Of a DNA stretch of 64,000 bases, positions 34,590-44,900 are shown piece by piece; the first letter of the stretch is position 1, and every line of letters starts with the position of its first letter. The position numbers and the translations under genes were made by a program. Source of the DNA: VRUE01 sp963814915. Lineage in GTDB: Bacteria; Actinomycetota; Thermoleophilia; Solirubrobacterales; 70-9. The stretch spans positions 121,432-185,431 of the forward strand of contig CAWFEI010000010.1 of the NCBI GenBank assembly GCA_963814915.1, written 5' to 3'. The notes under the pieces were generated by a model, which was not told the origin of the DNA, made no database searches, and saw only the letters and a program-made list of their open reading frames with translations.

Positions 34590-37500
34590 GGCCGAGACAC
34601 TGTAGGGAGCGCGGTGCGTCGCGTGTGTGACCTGCGGCCGAAGCTGTGGCCGGCGGGGGCCACCTCGTCCATCTGGGTGCGGCGCAGCTTGGCGACCTCG
34701 GAGACGAGGACGTTGATCGTGCCCTCGCGGCGCTCGAGCCGGCCCTTGGCGCGGAGCAGGGGCGAGGCGCGGACCTCGGCGCGGTGGCGCTCGTAGACCG
34801 GCGGCGGGACGATCAGGTTGACCGTGCCGCGCTCGTCTTCGAGCAGCATGAAGACGATCCCCTTGGCGGTCTCGGGGCGCTGGCGGGCGACGACCATCCC
34901 GGCGACCTCGACGGTCGTGCCGTCCTCGATCCGCTCGAGGTCGCTGCTGCGCGCCAGCTCGTCGCCGAGCTCGTCGCGCATCAGCCCCATCGGGTGCTCG
35001 CCCAGGGTCATCCCGGTCATCCGGTAGTCGGCGATCGCCTCCCCCCACTCGCCCAGCGGCGCCAGCCCCGGCGCGGGCGGCGCCTCCAGCGGCAGCGCCA
35101 TCTGCGCCCCCTCCTCCAGGCGCCGCGCCGTGCCGACCGTCCCCACCTCCCAAAGCGCCCCCCGCCGACCGGCGCGTCGTGCTTTTGTCGCCCGGTGCCC
35201 GACAAAGAGCGAACGCGGGTCGTTTGAGGTGAGCCCGTCGAGGGCGCCGGCCCAGGCGAGGCGCTCGAGGCCGTCGCGGCCGGCGCCGGAGCGCGAGGCG
35301 AGGTCGGCGACCCCCCGGTAGGCCCCGCCGCGCTCGCGCTCGGCGACCAGCGCCTCCATCTCCTCCTCCCGCGCCCCCTTCACGTACCCCAGCCCGATCC
35401 GCACCTCCAGGGCCGACGCGCAACTCCGTGCTCCCCTTTCGGCCCGTCGGCGGGGCGTCTCGACGTGGCAGAGGACGCGGCTGCGGTTGACGTCGGGTGG
35501 GGCGAGGCGGACGCCGCGGCGCTGGGCCTCGTGGGCGAGCGCGTCGGGTGGGTAGAAGCCCATCGGCTGCTCGTTGAGCAGCGCGCAGAGGAACTCGGGC
35601 GCGTAGTGGATGCGCAGCCAGGCCGACTGGTAGGCGAGCAGGCCGAAGGCGGCCGAGTGCGCCTTGGGGAAGCCGAAGCCGGAGAAGCCCTGGATCTGCC
35701 GCCAGACCCGCTCCGCCGTCTCCAGCGGCACCCCGTTGCCGACCGCGCCGACGAGGAAGCGGTCGTGATGCTCCTCGATCGCCGCCTCGGAGCGCTTGCG
35801 GCTCATCGCCCGGCGCAGCCCCTCCGCCTCGGCCGAGCTGAAGCCGGCCAGCGCCATCGCCACCTCGATCACCTGCTCCTGGTAGACGATCGTGCCGAGC
35901 GTCTCGCTGCAGCACCGGCCGCAGCAGCGGGTGCTCGTAGGGGATCTCGAAGCCCGGGTCCTCGCGCTGCCGCTTGCGCCGCTCTATATAGGGGTGGACG
36001 GCGCCGCCCTGGATCGGGCCGGGACGGACCAGCGCCACCTGCACGGTCAGGTCGTCGAGGGTCCGCGGCTGCGTGCGCGGCAGCATCTGCATCTGGGCGC
36101 GGCTCTCGATCTGGAAGACGCCGGTCGTCTCCGCGGCGCGGATCGACTCGAAGGTCGCGGCGTCGGCGAAGTCGATCCGCGAGAGGTCGACCCGCTCGCC
36201 GCGCGTGCGGCCGATCTCCTCGACGCAGCGCTCCACCGCCGAGAGCATCCCCAGGCCGAGCAGGTCGATCTTGAGCAAGCCGGCGTCGGCGCAGGAGTCC
36301 TTGTCCCACTGGACGATCTGCCGCCCCTGCATCGCCGCCGGGACGACCGGGCAGACGTCGAGCAGCGGCTGGGTCGAGATCACCATCCCGCCCGGGTGCT
36401 GGGAGGCGTGGCGCGGCAGCCCGATCGCCTCGGCGGCCAGCCCGATCAGCACCTGCCAGCCGCGCGAGGCGGCGCGCTCGCGGCCGATCGCGGCGACGAC
36501 GTCGCGCTCGATCTCGCCGCCGCGCTCGTGGAAGCCGACCGTCTTCGCCACCCGCTCGATCTCCGCCGGCGGCAGCGCCAGCGCCTTGCCGAGGTCGCGC
36601 ACGGCGCCGCGCGGGCGGTAGGTGGGGAAGGCGGCGACGAGGGCCGAGCGGTCGGCGCCGTAGCGGGTCGTGGACGCGCGGGATCAGGACCTCGCGGATG
36701 TCGCGCGGGAAGTCGAGGTCGATGTCGGGCATCGCCGTCGCTTCGTCGTTGAGGAAGCGGCCGGCGAAGAGCCCGTTCTCGACCGGGTCGATGTGCGAGA
36801 GGCCGGTCAGGTAGCAGACGATCGAGCTGACGCTGGAGCCGCGGCCGCGCCCCGGCGGCAGGACGGCGCGCGCCGACTCCGGGCCGCGCACCTCGCGGGC
36901 CACCTCGCGGGCGAGCTCGAGCAGGTCGCGGTGCAGGAGGAAGAAGCCGGCGAGGCCGAGCTTGCCGATCGTCGCCAGCTCGGCCTCGAGGCGGCTCGCG
37001 GCTTCGCCGCGGCGGCCGGCCTTGGCGCCGCTGTAGCGCTCGTCGAGGCGGGCCGCGGCAGACCTCGGCCAGCTCGCGGTCGGCGCCGGGGTTCTCCGAG
37101 CCGGGGTAGCGATAGCCGAGCTCGGCTCGTCAGGTCGAAGCGCAGGCGCTCGGCGAGCCGCAGCGTCTCGGCGACCGCCGCCGGGTGCTCGGCGAAGCGC
37201 TTCGCCATCGCCGCCGGCGAGGCGAGGGCCGAGGAGGAGTTGCCGCGCCGCCGCGGCTCGCTCGCCTCCAGCGTCGTCCCCAGGCGGATCGCGACGAAGG
37301 CGTCCTGCAGGCGGGCGCGACCGCGGGCGTGCGAGTGGACGTTGCCGGTCGCCACGCAGGGGACGCCGAGCCGCTCGGCGAGGCCGGCGAGCCAGCGGTT
37401 GCGCGCCCGGTCGTGGCGCCAGTAGGGGCGCTGCAGCTCGATCCGGAAGCGGTCGCGGCCGAAGGCGTCGAGCAGGCGCCGGGCGAGCGCCGCCGCCCCG

Positions 37501-38010
37501 CGCCGGGTCGCCGCGCGCCCAGGTCCCCGCCACCGCGCCGGAGCCGGCGCAGCCGGAGAGGCAGACGAGCCCCTCGGCGCGCGCCTCGACCTGCTCCAGC
37601 GTCACCGACGGGCTGCCCCGCCGTGCGCCCGGTGTTGTCGCGCGTATGCGAGTGCGCCTCGCTCAGCAGCCGGCAGAGGTTGCGATAGCCGACGGCGTCC
37701 TCGACCAGCAGCGTCAGATGCATACAGGCATTCGTTCGACTCCGGCGCATGCGCGTTCGCCATTTTGTCTGGGCTAACCCGTCAAAACAACGGCTCGCAC
37801 GGTCACCTCGGTCCCGGTGATCGGGCGGACGCCGAAGCCCCTGCACGCATGGGCGAACTCGATCGAGCCCCAGACGCCGTCGTGGTCGGTGAGGGCGAAG
37901 GCCGGGTAGCCGGCTTCGGCCGCGGCGGCGGCCAGCTCCGTCGGCGTCGAGGCCCCGTCGAGGAAGGAGAAGGCCGAGTGGGCGTGCAGCTCTACGTACG
38001 GAGCGCTCAC
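34586..38010 (-). pseudogene. dnaE2: error-prone DNA polymerase DnaE2/ImuC, frame-broken
   Basis: The span codes for a complete DnaE2 (~1,100 residues): PHP domain (VELHAHSAFSFLDGAS), HLTLLVEDAVGYRNLCRLL, the catalytic PDIDLDFP, KIDLLGLGMLSAVE, GFPKAHSAAFG and the OB-fold tail. The reading frame changes near 37620, 37530, 37130, 36665 and 35905. A ~70-base stretch at ~37720-37790 carries an in-frame TAG between PITGTEVTVR and HLTLLVED, where relatives continue directly. Each break could be sequence error in GC runs, but the inserted stop is harder to explain so. With ImuB it would do damage-induced translesion synthesis. Confidence 0.85.
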
Positions 38011-38019
38011 CGCAAGCCC

Positions 38020-38265
38020 TCAGGCGCGCTGCCGGTACCAGCGCGCCCCGCTGTCGCGGAAGACGACCGCGTCGCTGCCGTCGATCAGGGCGAGCTCGAA
38101 GTAGTGGCGCCAGATCCGCCGCAGCGTCCACCAGCGGTCCTCGACCAGCCACTCCTCGCGCACCGCGACGACCTCGACCCCCGCCGACCGCCAGCGGCAC
38201 CCCTTCGGGTCGACCTCGACCGCCACCCGCCGCGGCGCGTAGAGCCGCCGAATCCCCGGCGTCAT
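38020..38265 (-). CDS. DUF6504 small protein of the mutasome operon
   Basis: 81 residues from ATG 38265, ending nine bases before the dnaE2 start. The core EEWLVEDRWWTLRRIWRHYFELALIDGSDAVVFRD matches the short protein normally found between imuB (Pol Y) and dnaE2 in Actinobacteria. Its function is unknown. Here it is cut off from imuB by a ~690-base insert. Confidence 0.7.
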   Translation of the reverse strand: MTPGIRRLYAPRRVAVEVDPKGCRWRSAGVEVVAVREEWLVEDRWWTLRRIWRHYFELALIDGSDAVVFRDSGARWYRQRA

Positions 38266-38354
38266 CGGCCCTGTTCCAGTTCTGCGCAATTGCCGCTACG
38301 GAAAATTGACCTGTGTGACACACACGCGCGTCGCGGCCTCCTAGCGTCGGCGGC

Positions 38355-38725
38355 GTGCCTTGGCCACCCCAAATCGGAGAGCCCCTTCCCTGCGCCGCAG
38401 GCGCTTGGTGTACGCATGCCAAGTTGATCGATTGGGTTCTTGGCGAAAAAGGGCATGCTGATGAATGGAGGCGCGTATTCCGTGTTGAGACAGCAGATGC
38501 GGAGCTCGTCTGGAGAACCATCGCCGAAGCTGTATTGACGGCTTCGATCACGGGCGTCGCGGGAAAGGCTAGGCGACCAGCTACGGCGTTCTCATCGACT
38601 TGACGATCAACGACCGCTCCGCACCCGTTCTCACTGCATGGCACTACCCAGACGAAAATGCGTCGCCGCGGTTGGTCACTGCTTACCCCAAGCCCTACAC
38701 TCGGAGGAATGGCGACTATGGATGA
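38355..38725 (+). pseudogene. DUF6883-like protein, one frameshift
   Basis: First frame: HAKLIDWVLGEKGHADEWRRVFRVE and VWRTIAEAVLTASI (to ~38575). After a one-base shift near 38575 the frame continues as TSYGVLIDLTINDRSAPV, TAWHYPDE and PRLVTAYPKP, ending at TGA 38723-38725. The combined product (~120 residues) resembles DUF6883 proteins. Its end overlaps the next gene by eight bases, as in a toxin-antitoxin pair. The N-terminus from GTG 38355 is uncertain. Whether the shift is real or a sequencing error is open. Confidence 0.55.
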
Positions 38726-38930
38726 TCTGGCGATCGGCGATGTGGTCGAACTGACCGAGGCCGTCGATAGCGCTCCCGCGGGAGCACGGGGTGGGGTTAC
38801 CGACCTGCTTGACGATGGAAACGTCATAGTCGAGGTCACGACGCTTCCGCTCGAGCCGATCCTCGACCGGATCGTCTTCGTGCCGCCGGAGACGCTGCGC
38901 GTCATCGAGCAAGCACAACCGCAAGCCTGA
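38718..38930 (+). CDS. DUF4926-like small protein
   Basis: 70 residues from ATG 38718, with GGAGG ten bases upstream. MDDLAIGDVVELTEAVDSAPAGARGGVTDLL is the SH3-like beta barrel start of DUF4926 proteins. DUF4926 genes often accompany DUF6883 genes, so the two may be a functional pair. It lies on the strand opposite to the mutasome genes that surround it. Confidence 0.65.
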   Translation: MDDLAIGDVVELTEAVDSAPAGARGGVTDLLDDGNVIVEVTTLPLEPILDRIVFVPPETLRVIEQAQPQA

Positions 38931-38958
38931 TCGCCGGACGAGCATTGGCGTAAGGACG

Positions 38959-39684
38959 TCATCGCGCAGGCACCGGGTACGGCGTCAGCAGGTCGCGGCG
39001 CTCGGGGATGCGGGAGTCGGCGTCGACCGGCAGCACCTTGAGCAGCGAGTCGGCGCCCTGGGCGTCGCGCACCTCGCGCAGGGCGGCGCCGAGGCGGTGG
39101 CGGCGCGAGTCCTCCCCGGGCCGCGAGAGCTCGAGCTGCTCGGCGGCGGGCGGGCCGAGGCCGGCGGCGCGCAGCGAGAGCGAGACGGCGGGGGCCGGCA
39201 GCTCCTCCAGCCGCGGCAGGAGCACGGCGCGCAGGGCTCGGGCCGACGAGGTGGGCCGGCCGAGACCCTGCGCGACGCTCCAGCTGCCGCCGCCACCGAG
39301 AACGGCGCCGAGGCGAAGCCCCAGCAACGTCCGCCCCTTGCGCCGCGGCGCGGCGAGCAGTCGATCGACCAGCAGCTCCAGCGCCCGCTCGAGCCGGCTG
39401 CCGGCCGTCCCCTCGGGAAGCTCGATCTCCTCCGCCAGCTCCTCCCAGGCGCCGTGGACGCCGAGCACGAGCAGCTCCTCTTCGGCCCGCGCGATCCGCA
39501 GCGCCCGCAACCCGGGCCGCCCGAAGCGGTCGGCGACGTGCCCCGGCGAGAGCCGCGCCAGCTCCCCCAGCGTGCCGACCCCCAGCCGCTCCAGCGTCGC
39601 GACCAGGTTGCCCGCCTCGCGCTCCGGCAGCCCGAGGCGCTCCTGCAGCGCCGCAACGGGAAGATCGGAGACGAGAGCCGTCAT
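38959..39684 (-). CDS. imuB: ImuB (DNA polymerase Y-like) C-terminal part
   Basis: 241 residues from ATG 39684. LPVAALQERLGLPEREAGNLVATLERLGVGTLGELARLSPGHVADRFG is the helix-hairpin-helix region after the palm domain, followed by the little-finger domain and a tail ending in RRDLLTPYPVPAR. The usual ~250 N-terminal residues of ImuB (the inactive polymerase core) are missing, and TetR DNA lies upstream instead. A LexA-type box sits two bases before the ATG. The remaining part could still bind the beta clamp and DnaE2. Confidence 0.75.
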   Translation of the reverse strand: MTALVSDLPVAALQERLGLPEREAGNLVATLERLGVGTLGELARLSPGHVADRFGRPGLRALRIARAEEELLVLGVHGAWEELAEEIELPEGTAGSRLERALELLVDRLLAAPRRKGRTLLGLRLGAVLGGGGSWSVAQGLGRPTSSARALRAVLLPRLEELPAPAVSLSLRAAGLGPPAAEQLELSRPGEDSRRHRLGAALREVRDAQGADSLLKVLPVDADSRIPERRDLLTPYPVPAR

Positions 39685-39685
39685 A

Positions 39686-39699
39686 CGAACGTATGTTCG
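39686..39699 (-). promoter_or_regulatory. LexA/SOS box
   Basis: CGAACGTATGTTCG, a perfect CGAAC-N4-GTTCG match to the actinobacterial LexA site, two bases upstream of the imuB-fragment ATG. A TATACG (minus sense) just upstream could be the -10, so a bound LexA would cover the transcript start and the message would be nearly leaderless. Confidence 0.85.
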
Positions 39700-39722
39700 T
39701 ATAGGACGGGAGCGAATTCAAG

Positions 39723-40289
39723 CTACGAAAAGTTTCTTTCGAGCTCCTCCTCGAGCCCGGGCAGGCGATCGGCTTCGCCGGCGGCGGCGAGCTTGCCGAC
39801 CAGGGCGAGCATCCCGGCGGCGCGGACCCAGTCGGTGCCGAGCCGCTCGGCGAGGGCAGCGACCATCGCGTCGTGACGCTCGACGCCCTGCGGCCCGGCG
39901 GCGAGGATCTCGACCGTCAGCAGGCGAACGGAGGGCGGGTCGGCGGCGAAGATCGCAAGTGCCGCACGCAGCGCGACCCCCGCTTTCGCCGCCGGATCGC
40001 GCTCCTCTTCAGCCTCACGGTCGAGGGCCTCGAGCAGCCGTCCCAGCAACTCCTCGTGCGCGGCGAGCATGCACTCGCGCTTGCCCTTGAACTGCTTGTA
40101 GAAGGTGAGCGAGGAGACCCCGGCCCGTTTCGCCACCGCCGCAACGGTCGCCTCGGCGTAGCCGACCTCCGCGCACTCCTCCGCCATCGCCGCGATCAGC
40201 CGTTCGCGCTGGTTGCGGGCGACGAGGTCGGCCGGGATGCCGTGCGAGCCGGGCGGCAGACGACGGGCGCGATCTTCGACCTCCTCCAC
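39723..40289 (-). CDS. TetR family regulator (copy 1)
   Basis: 188 residues. N-terminal helix-turn-helix: ERLIAAMAEECAEVGYAEATVAAVAKRAGVSSLTFYKQF (~28-66). The ligand domain is Ala/Leu-rich. It is nearly identical over ~170 residues to the TetR encoded at 48788-49351. It lies just upstream of, and on the same strand as, the truncated imuB. Its target is probably itself or a neighbouring gene. Confidence 0.88.
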   Translation of the reverse strand: MEEVEDRARRLPPGSHGIPADLVARNQRERLIAAMAEECAEVGYAEATVAAVAKRAGVSSLTFYKQFKGKRECMLAAHEELLGRLLEALDREAEEERDPAAKAGVALRAALAIFAADPPSVRLLTVEILAAGPQGVERHDAMVAALAERLGTDWVRAAGMLALVGKLAAAGEADRLPGLEEELERNFS

Positions 40290-40296
40290 CCCCCTA

Positions 40297-40313
40297 GGGT
40301 ATACCTCGTACCC
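40297..40313 (-). promoter_or_regulatory. candidate operator of TetR copy 1
   Basis: GGGTA (40297-40301) and TACCC (40309-40313) form an inverted repeat with a 7-base spacer, eight bases upstream of the TetR start. The segment is AT-richer than its surroundings. Short palindromes at this place are typical for TetR autoregulation. Confidence 0.4.
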
Positions 40314-40413
40314 AAAAGGTGTAAGTCGTTTAGAGCGGCCTTGCGCTCACACCCTGAGCCGCGGAAGTTGCGACGCGCCTGGGTCACCGTGGTCGCCTCC
40401 CACTCGCGTCAGA

Positions 40414-40626
40414 TCAGGTGTCGAGGCCGGGAATCTCGTCTTCGGGAAGCTCGCCGTGGATTTCGGCGAGGCCGAGCAGGTCGTTGCGGTCGCGGGGGCG
40501 GTCGCTGAGGCGCTTGAAGCCGACGATGCTGCGCAGGCTGGCGACGAGGAACTTGACGCCGCCGTAGTCGGCGGTCCTCGCCGCGGCGGCGACGGTGTCG
40601 ACGGCGGCGCGGCCCGCGGCGCCGTG
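40414..40626 (-). pseudogene. C-terminal remnant of a nucleotidyltransferase gene
   Basis: The frame reads VDTVAAAARTADYGGVKF, ASLRSIVGFKRL and AEIHGELPEDEIPGLDT then stop. It aligns with the end of the nucleotidyltransferase at 45629-46141 (DTVAAGAIELD, ASLRTLVGFKRL, LERVHGELPEDEIPGADT). The first ~100 residues are missing, and an in-frame stop at 40627 closes the fragment. It is a dead paralogue, left when DNA around the TetR copy was rearranged. Confidence 0.7.
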
Positions 40627-40641
40627 TCATAGGCTGGGCGC

Positions 40642-41979
40642 GTGATCGGCAATGTCTTGTCTCCGGCGCGGCTCGCCGGTTCGATGCTCGCTCTCGCGCT
40701 GCTCGGCCTGGCATTCGCGGGAACCGCGGCGGCGGGCTGGCGGACCAATCCCGAAATGACGCTCAAGACGCAGCTGCCCCGCCACGTTCCACTGGTCTCT
40801 TCCGCCGCGGCGATCGCCCTGCTCAACCGCCAGCGAGCCGCGAACGGCATTCCCGGCGACCTGGTCGAGAACTCGAGGCTGAGCACCGGCTGCGCCAAGC
40901 ACGTCTGGAAGTACAGGGAAAGGGCCGGCCAGAACCCGCACGACGAGATTCCCGGGCAGCCCGGATACAGCAAGCTCGGGCGGCTCGCCGCCTCGCTCTC
41001 GGACCTGGCGTTTCGCTCCGGCGAGTCGAGCACCGAAAGCTACTGGTGGAGCCCACTCGTCAACCCGTGGTCCGGCGCCGCCTCTCACCTCAGCGAGCTG
41101 TTCAATCCCGAAGCGACGACGAGCTGGTACGCGGAGAGCCTGCACGGCGTGGCTAAGCGAGCTCGCAAGGGCCGCGGGTGGCCGTGGGGAGCGGCGGCGT
41201 GCATGGGCGCCTCCGGTGGCCGCGCCTTCACGGAACCCAGGTTCTTCTCCTATCCGGGCGGAGGCGCCACCGACGTCCCCTACTCGGAGTACACCACGGA
41301 GGCGCCGGAATCTCCCCAGGATGCCGTCGGCCTGCCGCCCGGCTTCAACGGGGGACCGGCGGTGATCCTCTGGGCAAAGGGCATGGAGGCCAGTCTCAAC
41401 CGGGCGACGCTGTCCGCGGCCGACGGCTCGCGGGTGCCCACCAGGCTGTTCGCACCTGGCGGCGGAGAAGGAACCGGCTACGTGGTCCCGGCGACCGAGC
41501 TGCGGCCGGACACCGATTACACGCTGAGAGCCACCTGGATTCGCCAGGCGCCGGGAGGGGACGAGCCGGTCGTTCAGGTGGCGAGGTTCTCCACCGGCGA
41601 CCGAACGCTAAGCGAAGAGGTTCACGACGCAAACGTGGCGGCGGGCGTCATACCGGCCGAAGAAGGAGCCGACGGGTTCTCGGCGCGGGTTCGAGGCCGG
41701 CGGCTGCGGGTGCTCGCCTTCGGCGCCGCGAGAGGACGCAAGCTGCTCGTCACCGCCTGGCACTGCAACAGCTGGGAAAGGTGGACCTGCGACCCGGCGC
41801 GCTCCAAGCGCCTGATGCGCCGCCGCTTTCGCCTCCACGGGCGCAAGACGACGATTCGCCTCCCCCGGATCCGAGCAGGCGGCGGGCGGGCGTGCGCGTC
41901 CCTGGTCATGGTCCCGTTTCGACTCCACGGCAGGCGGGTCAGGTCCAGCGGCGTCCTCTATCGCTGCTATCGCCTCTAG
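40642..41979 (+). CDS. secreted CAP/SCP-like domain protein
   Basis: 445 residues from GTG 40642 with a signal peptide (LALALLGLAFAGTAAA). Residues ~50-180 resemble the CAP superfamily: ALLNRQRAANGIPG, LSTGCAKHVWKYRE and NPHDEIPGQPGYSKLG, then ESYWWSPLVNPWSG. A beta-rich domain and a Cys-containing basic tail (RFRLHGRKTTIRLPRIRAGG) follow. Many bacterial CAP proteins act at the cell wall or outside; function here is unknown. Confidence 0.65.
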   Translation: MIGNVLSPARLAGSMLALALLGLAFAGTAAAGWRTNPEMTLKTQLPRHVPLVSSAAAIALLNRQRAANGIPGDLVENSRLSTGCAKHVWKYRERAGQNPHDEIPGQPGYSKLGRLAASLSDLAFRSGESSTESYWWSPLVNPWSGAASHLSELFNPEATTSWYAESLHGVAKRARKGRGWPWGAAACMGASGGRAFTEPRFFSYPGGGATDVPYSEYTTEAPESPQDAVGLPPGFNGGPAVILWAKGMEASLNRATLSAADGSRVPTRLFAPGGGEGTGYVVPATELRPDTDYTLRATWIRQAPGGDEPVVQVARFSTGDRTLSEEVHDANVAAGVIPAEEGADGFSARVRGRRLRVLAFGAARGRKLLVTAWHCNSWERWTCDPARSKRLMRRRFRLHGRKTTIRLPRIRAGGGRACASLVMVPFRLHGRRVRSSGVLYRCYRL

Positions 41980-44900
41980 GGCCGGCGCCGACGCGAGGTG
42001 CGCCGTCGGCGGCATCGAGGCTTTCCGTAGTGCGAACCGCTTGTGCATACCGCGCGGTCGGGCGAGGCGCAGGACGATCGCGCGGTGCGCGTGACCGCCG
42101 GCCGCGGTCGCGGTCGCCCGCACGCGGACGGCGCGGCGGGCGGAGCGCGCGAGCCGGCGCAGCGCTCGCGGCCTCAGCCGCACCGCCACCCACCGCGCCC
42201 GGCCGCTCGCGAGCGCGTAGCGGGTGGAGCCGAGTGAGATTCGGCGGTGGCCGGATCCGCGGCGGTCGCGGGCGTGCTTCGCGTGCCGACGGACGCGTCG
42301 CGCCGTCGTACTAGCGGCCGACAGCCGCAGGGCCCCGCGGCAGACGTCTCCGGGCGCCCCGCCACGGCAGGCGAGCCTGACCTTGGCGAAGCGACCTACG
42401 TGCGGGGCGCGTGCGCTCCCGATCGCCACCTTCGCGGGTGACACGGACCGCGGCGGCGTGGCCGGGGACGAGGCTGCGGATGGCTCAGCCGCGGGGGTGG
42501 CGCCTGCGGGCGCGGGAGGGGTCGGCTCCGGCGAGGGTTGCGGGGAGGGCTCCGCGACCGTCAGGCTGACCGTGGCGGTCGCGTGGTCGCCGGCGGGGTC
42601 GGCCGCCCGGTAGGCGAAGGAGTCGCCACCGACGTAGCCGGCGGTGGGCGAGTAGGCGAAGGAGCCGTCTTCGTCGAGGATCAGGTCGCCGTGGGCCGGA
42701 GCGCTGACGAGTTCCGCCACGAGCGATTCGGCGCCAAGCGCGGCGCCGGAGAGGACGCCCGACGCGGCGGGCACGACCAGTTCGACATCCGGCTCCGTCG
42801 CGTAGCTGTGGTTGGTCGCGCCGACCGGGTTCGCGTAGACGATCGAGACCTGCCCGCTGCCGCGCCAGAAGCCGCCGGTGAACATGGCTGAGGCCTCGAG
42901 CTCCGGAGCGACGTAGCTGGAGCCGCCACCGCCCCCACCCGCGCCGGCCGTGCTTCCGCATTCGTCGCCGGCCCCGCCGCCGCCCTGGCCACCGCCGAGG
43001 TAACCACCGCCGCCGCCACCACCGGCGTCGGGAGCGCCGCCTCCACCGGCGAATTCGTCGCCAGGGGAGCCGGATGCGCCGGGGAGGGCGCCGCCTGAGC
43101 AGGCGCTGGCTCCGCCGACTTCGCCCCCGCTGCCGCCGAGCGCGCCGCTACCGCCCGGCTCGCCGCCATCGCCTCCGGCCAGGGTCGCCCCGAGCGCTTC
43201 GGTCGCGCTGCCGTGAAACCCGGCTGTGCCTGCCTCCCCGCCCCGACCGCCGCTGCCGCCGCTCGGCTCTGCTTCGGTGCCCGCGTCGAAGCCCTCCAGG
43301 CCGCGACCGCCGCCTCCGCCGGCGAGCAGCACCAGCGTCGATTCGACCGCCACCGAGCTGAAGCCGCCCCCGCCTCCGCCGCGGGTGCCGTCGCCACCGC
43401 CGTTATAGCCGCCCGCGCCACCTTCGACGTAGGACTCGCCGGCGCCGCCGGCGCTCACGGTCACCTCCTCTCCGGCGTTCAGCGACCCCAGCGTCGCCAC
43501 CGCCCGGGCGCCGCGCCCGAGGAAGAGAAGCGGGATGGAGTCGGCGCCGCCGCGGGCGCCTGCGGCGGTGAGCTCGGCCTCGGCGACTCCCGCCGGCACG
43601 GTCCACGTCGCCTCCGCGCCGGTGCTCCTGTAGGTGACCATGCAGGTCGCGGTCGAGCAGGTCGGGCCCGTGACCTCGGGAACCGTCGCCGCGCCCGGCT
43701 CCGAAGCAATACTGCGATTGCCGGTCGCGTCTTCGGCGTAGACGACGTAGGTGTGCTCGCCCGCGGAGGAGAAGAAGTCGAGGAAGCTGGTGCTGGTGCC
43801 GATGCCGGCGATCTCGAAACCGTCGCGGAAGACCCGGTAGCGGTCGACGCCGAAGTTGTCGGCGGCGGCCTTCCATTCCAGCTGCACGCCGTCGGGCCCG
43901 GCCGTTGCCGTCAGGCCGCTCGGCGCGGTCGGGGGCTCTTCGTCGGGCACCACCGTCACCGTTGCCGGAGCGGACGCCGCGCTGCGGTTGCCGGTGGCGT
44001 CCTCCGCGTACACGACGTATTCATGTTCACCGAGGGAAACGGGCGACTCGAGGAAGCTCGTGCTCGCGGTGGCGCCGATTTCGACGCCGTCGCGAAAGAC
44101 GGCGTAGCGGTTGACGCCGTAGTCGTCCGTGCTCGCGTCCCACTGCAACTGCACCTCTTCGACCCCCGCGGTTCCGCTGAGACCGGTCGGCGCGGTGGGC
44201 GGTTCACCGTCGAGATCGACGGACACCGTCGCGCTCCCGCCGCCTGCCGACAGGGTCTTGATCCGCACCGGCCCGCCGTCGAAGGTCTCCCCCGCCGCGA
44301 GTGGCGCGTCCTGGAAAGTGGCGGTCGCCGGGTTGGCGTCGAGCAGCAGCGTTTCCGGCGAGGAGTTCGCGTCGGTGGCCCGGATCGAAACCCCGGCGGT
44401 GGAGGCGTCGCTGACGTTCTCGAACACGCCGCCGGTCTGCCGTATCTCCAGGTAGTACCAGGAGGCGATGCTGTCGTCGTCGACCGTCCTCACCCGGGGA
44501 ATGCGCAGCACCGTCGGTTCAGCGGTCGGGTGCAGGGCCGAGTGCAGCGAGTAGGTGCCGGGTGCTTCGACCGTCTCGATGTTTTCCGGCGCAAGAATGC
44601 CGAGCTTGGCGAGGTTCCAGCCGTTGTTGTGCCGCATGGCGATGTTGCCCATCGCGTCGAAGGGGTCTCCGTACTCGCGGGCGGTGCAGCTGTCGCCGAT
44701 CTGAACCCGCACGCCGGCCGAATAGCACGTCCAACTGCCGGCATGCAGAAGGCCCAGGTTGTGACCCAGCTCATGGATCGTCGTCTGCCGCCTGCTGCCG
44801 AGAAAGTTCCCGTTGATCATCGACCAGTTGCCACCCGCCACGCCGAGCATCGTCGAACAGCTGCTCTGGTACGGAAACTCGTAAATGATGTGCTGATAGC

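Noticed and set aside
41608..41976. C-terminal extension of the metalloprotease into the CAP gene
   Set aside because: Tail-to-tail overlap of ~370 bases is implausible; a late frameshift with TAG at 41976 explains it better.
42900..43450. short-period repeats suggesting a CRISPR or satellite array
   Set aside because: They are codons of the Gly-rich domain in the metalloprotease; no constant repeat/spacer pattern. No CRISPR array was seen anywhere in the window.
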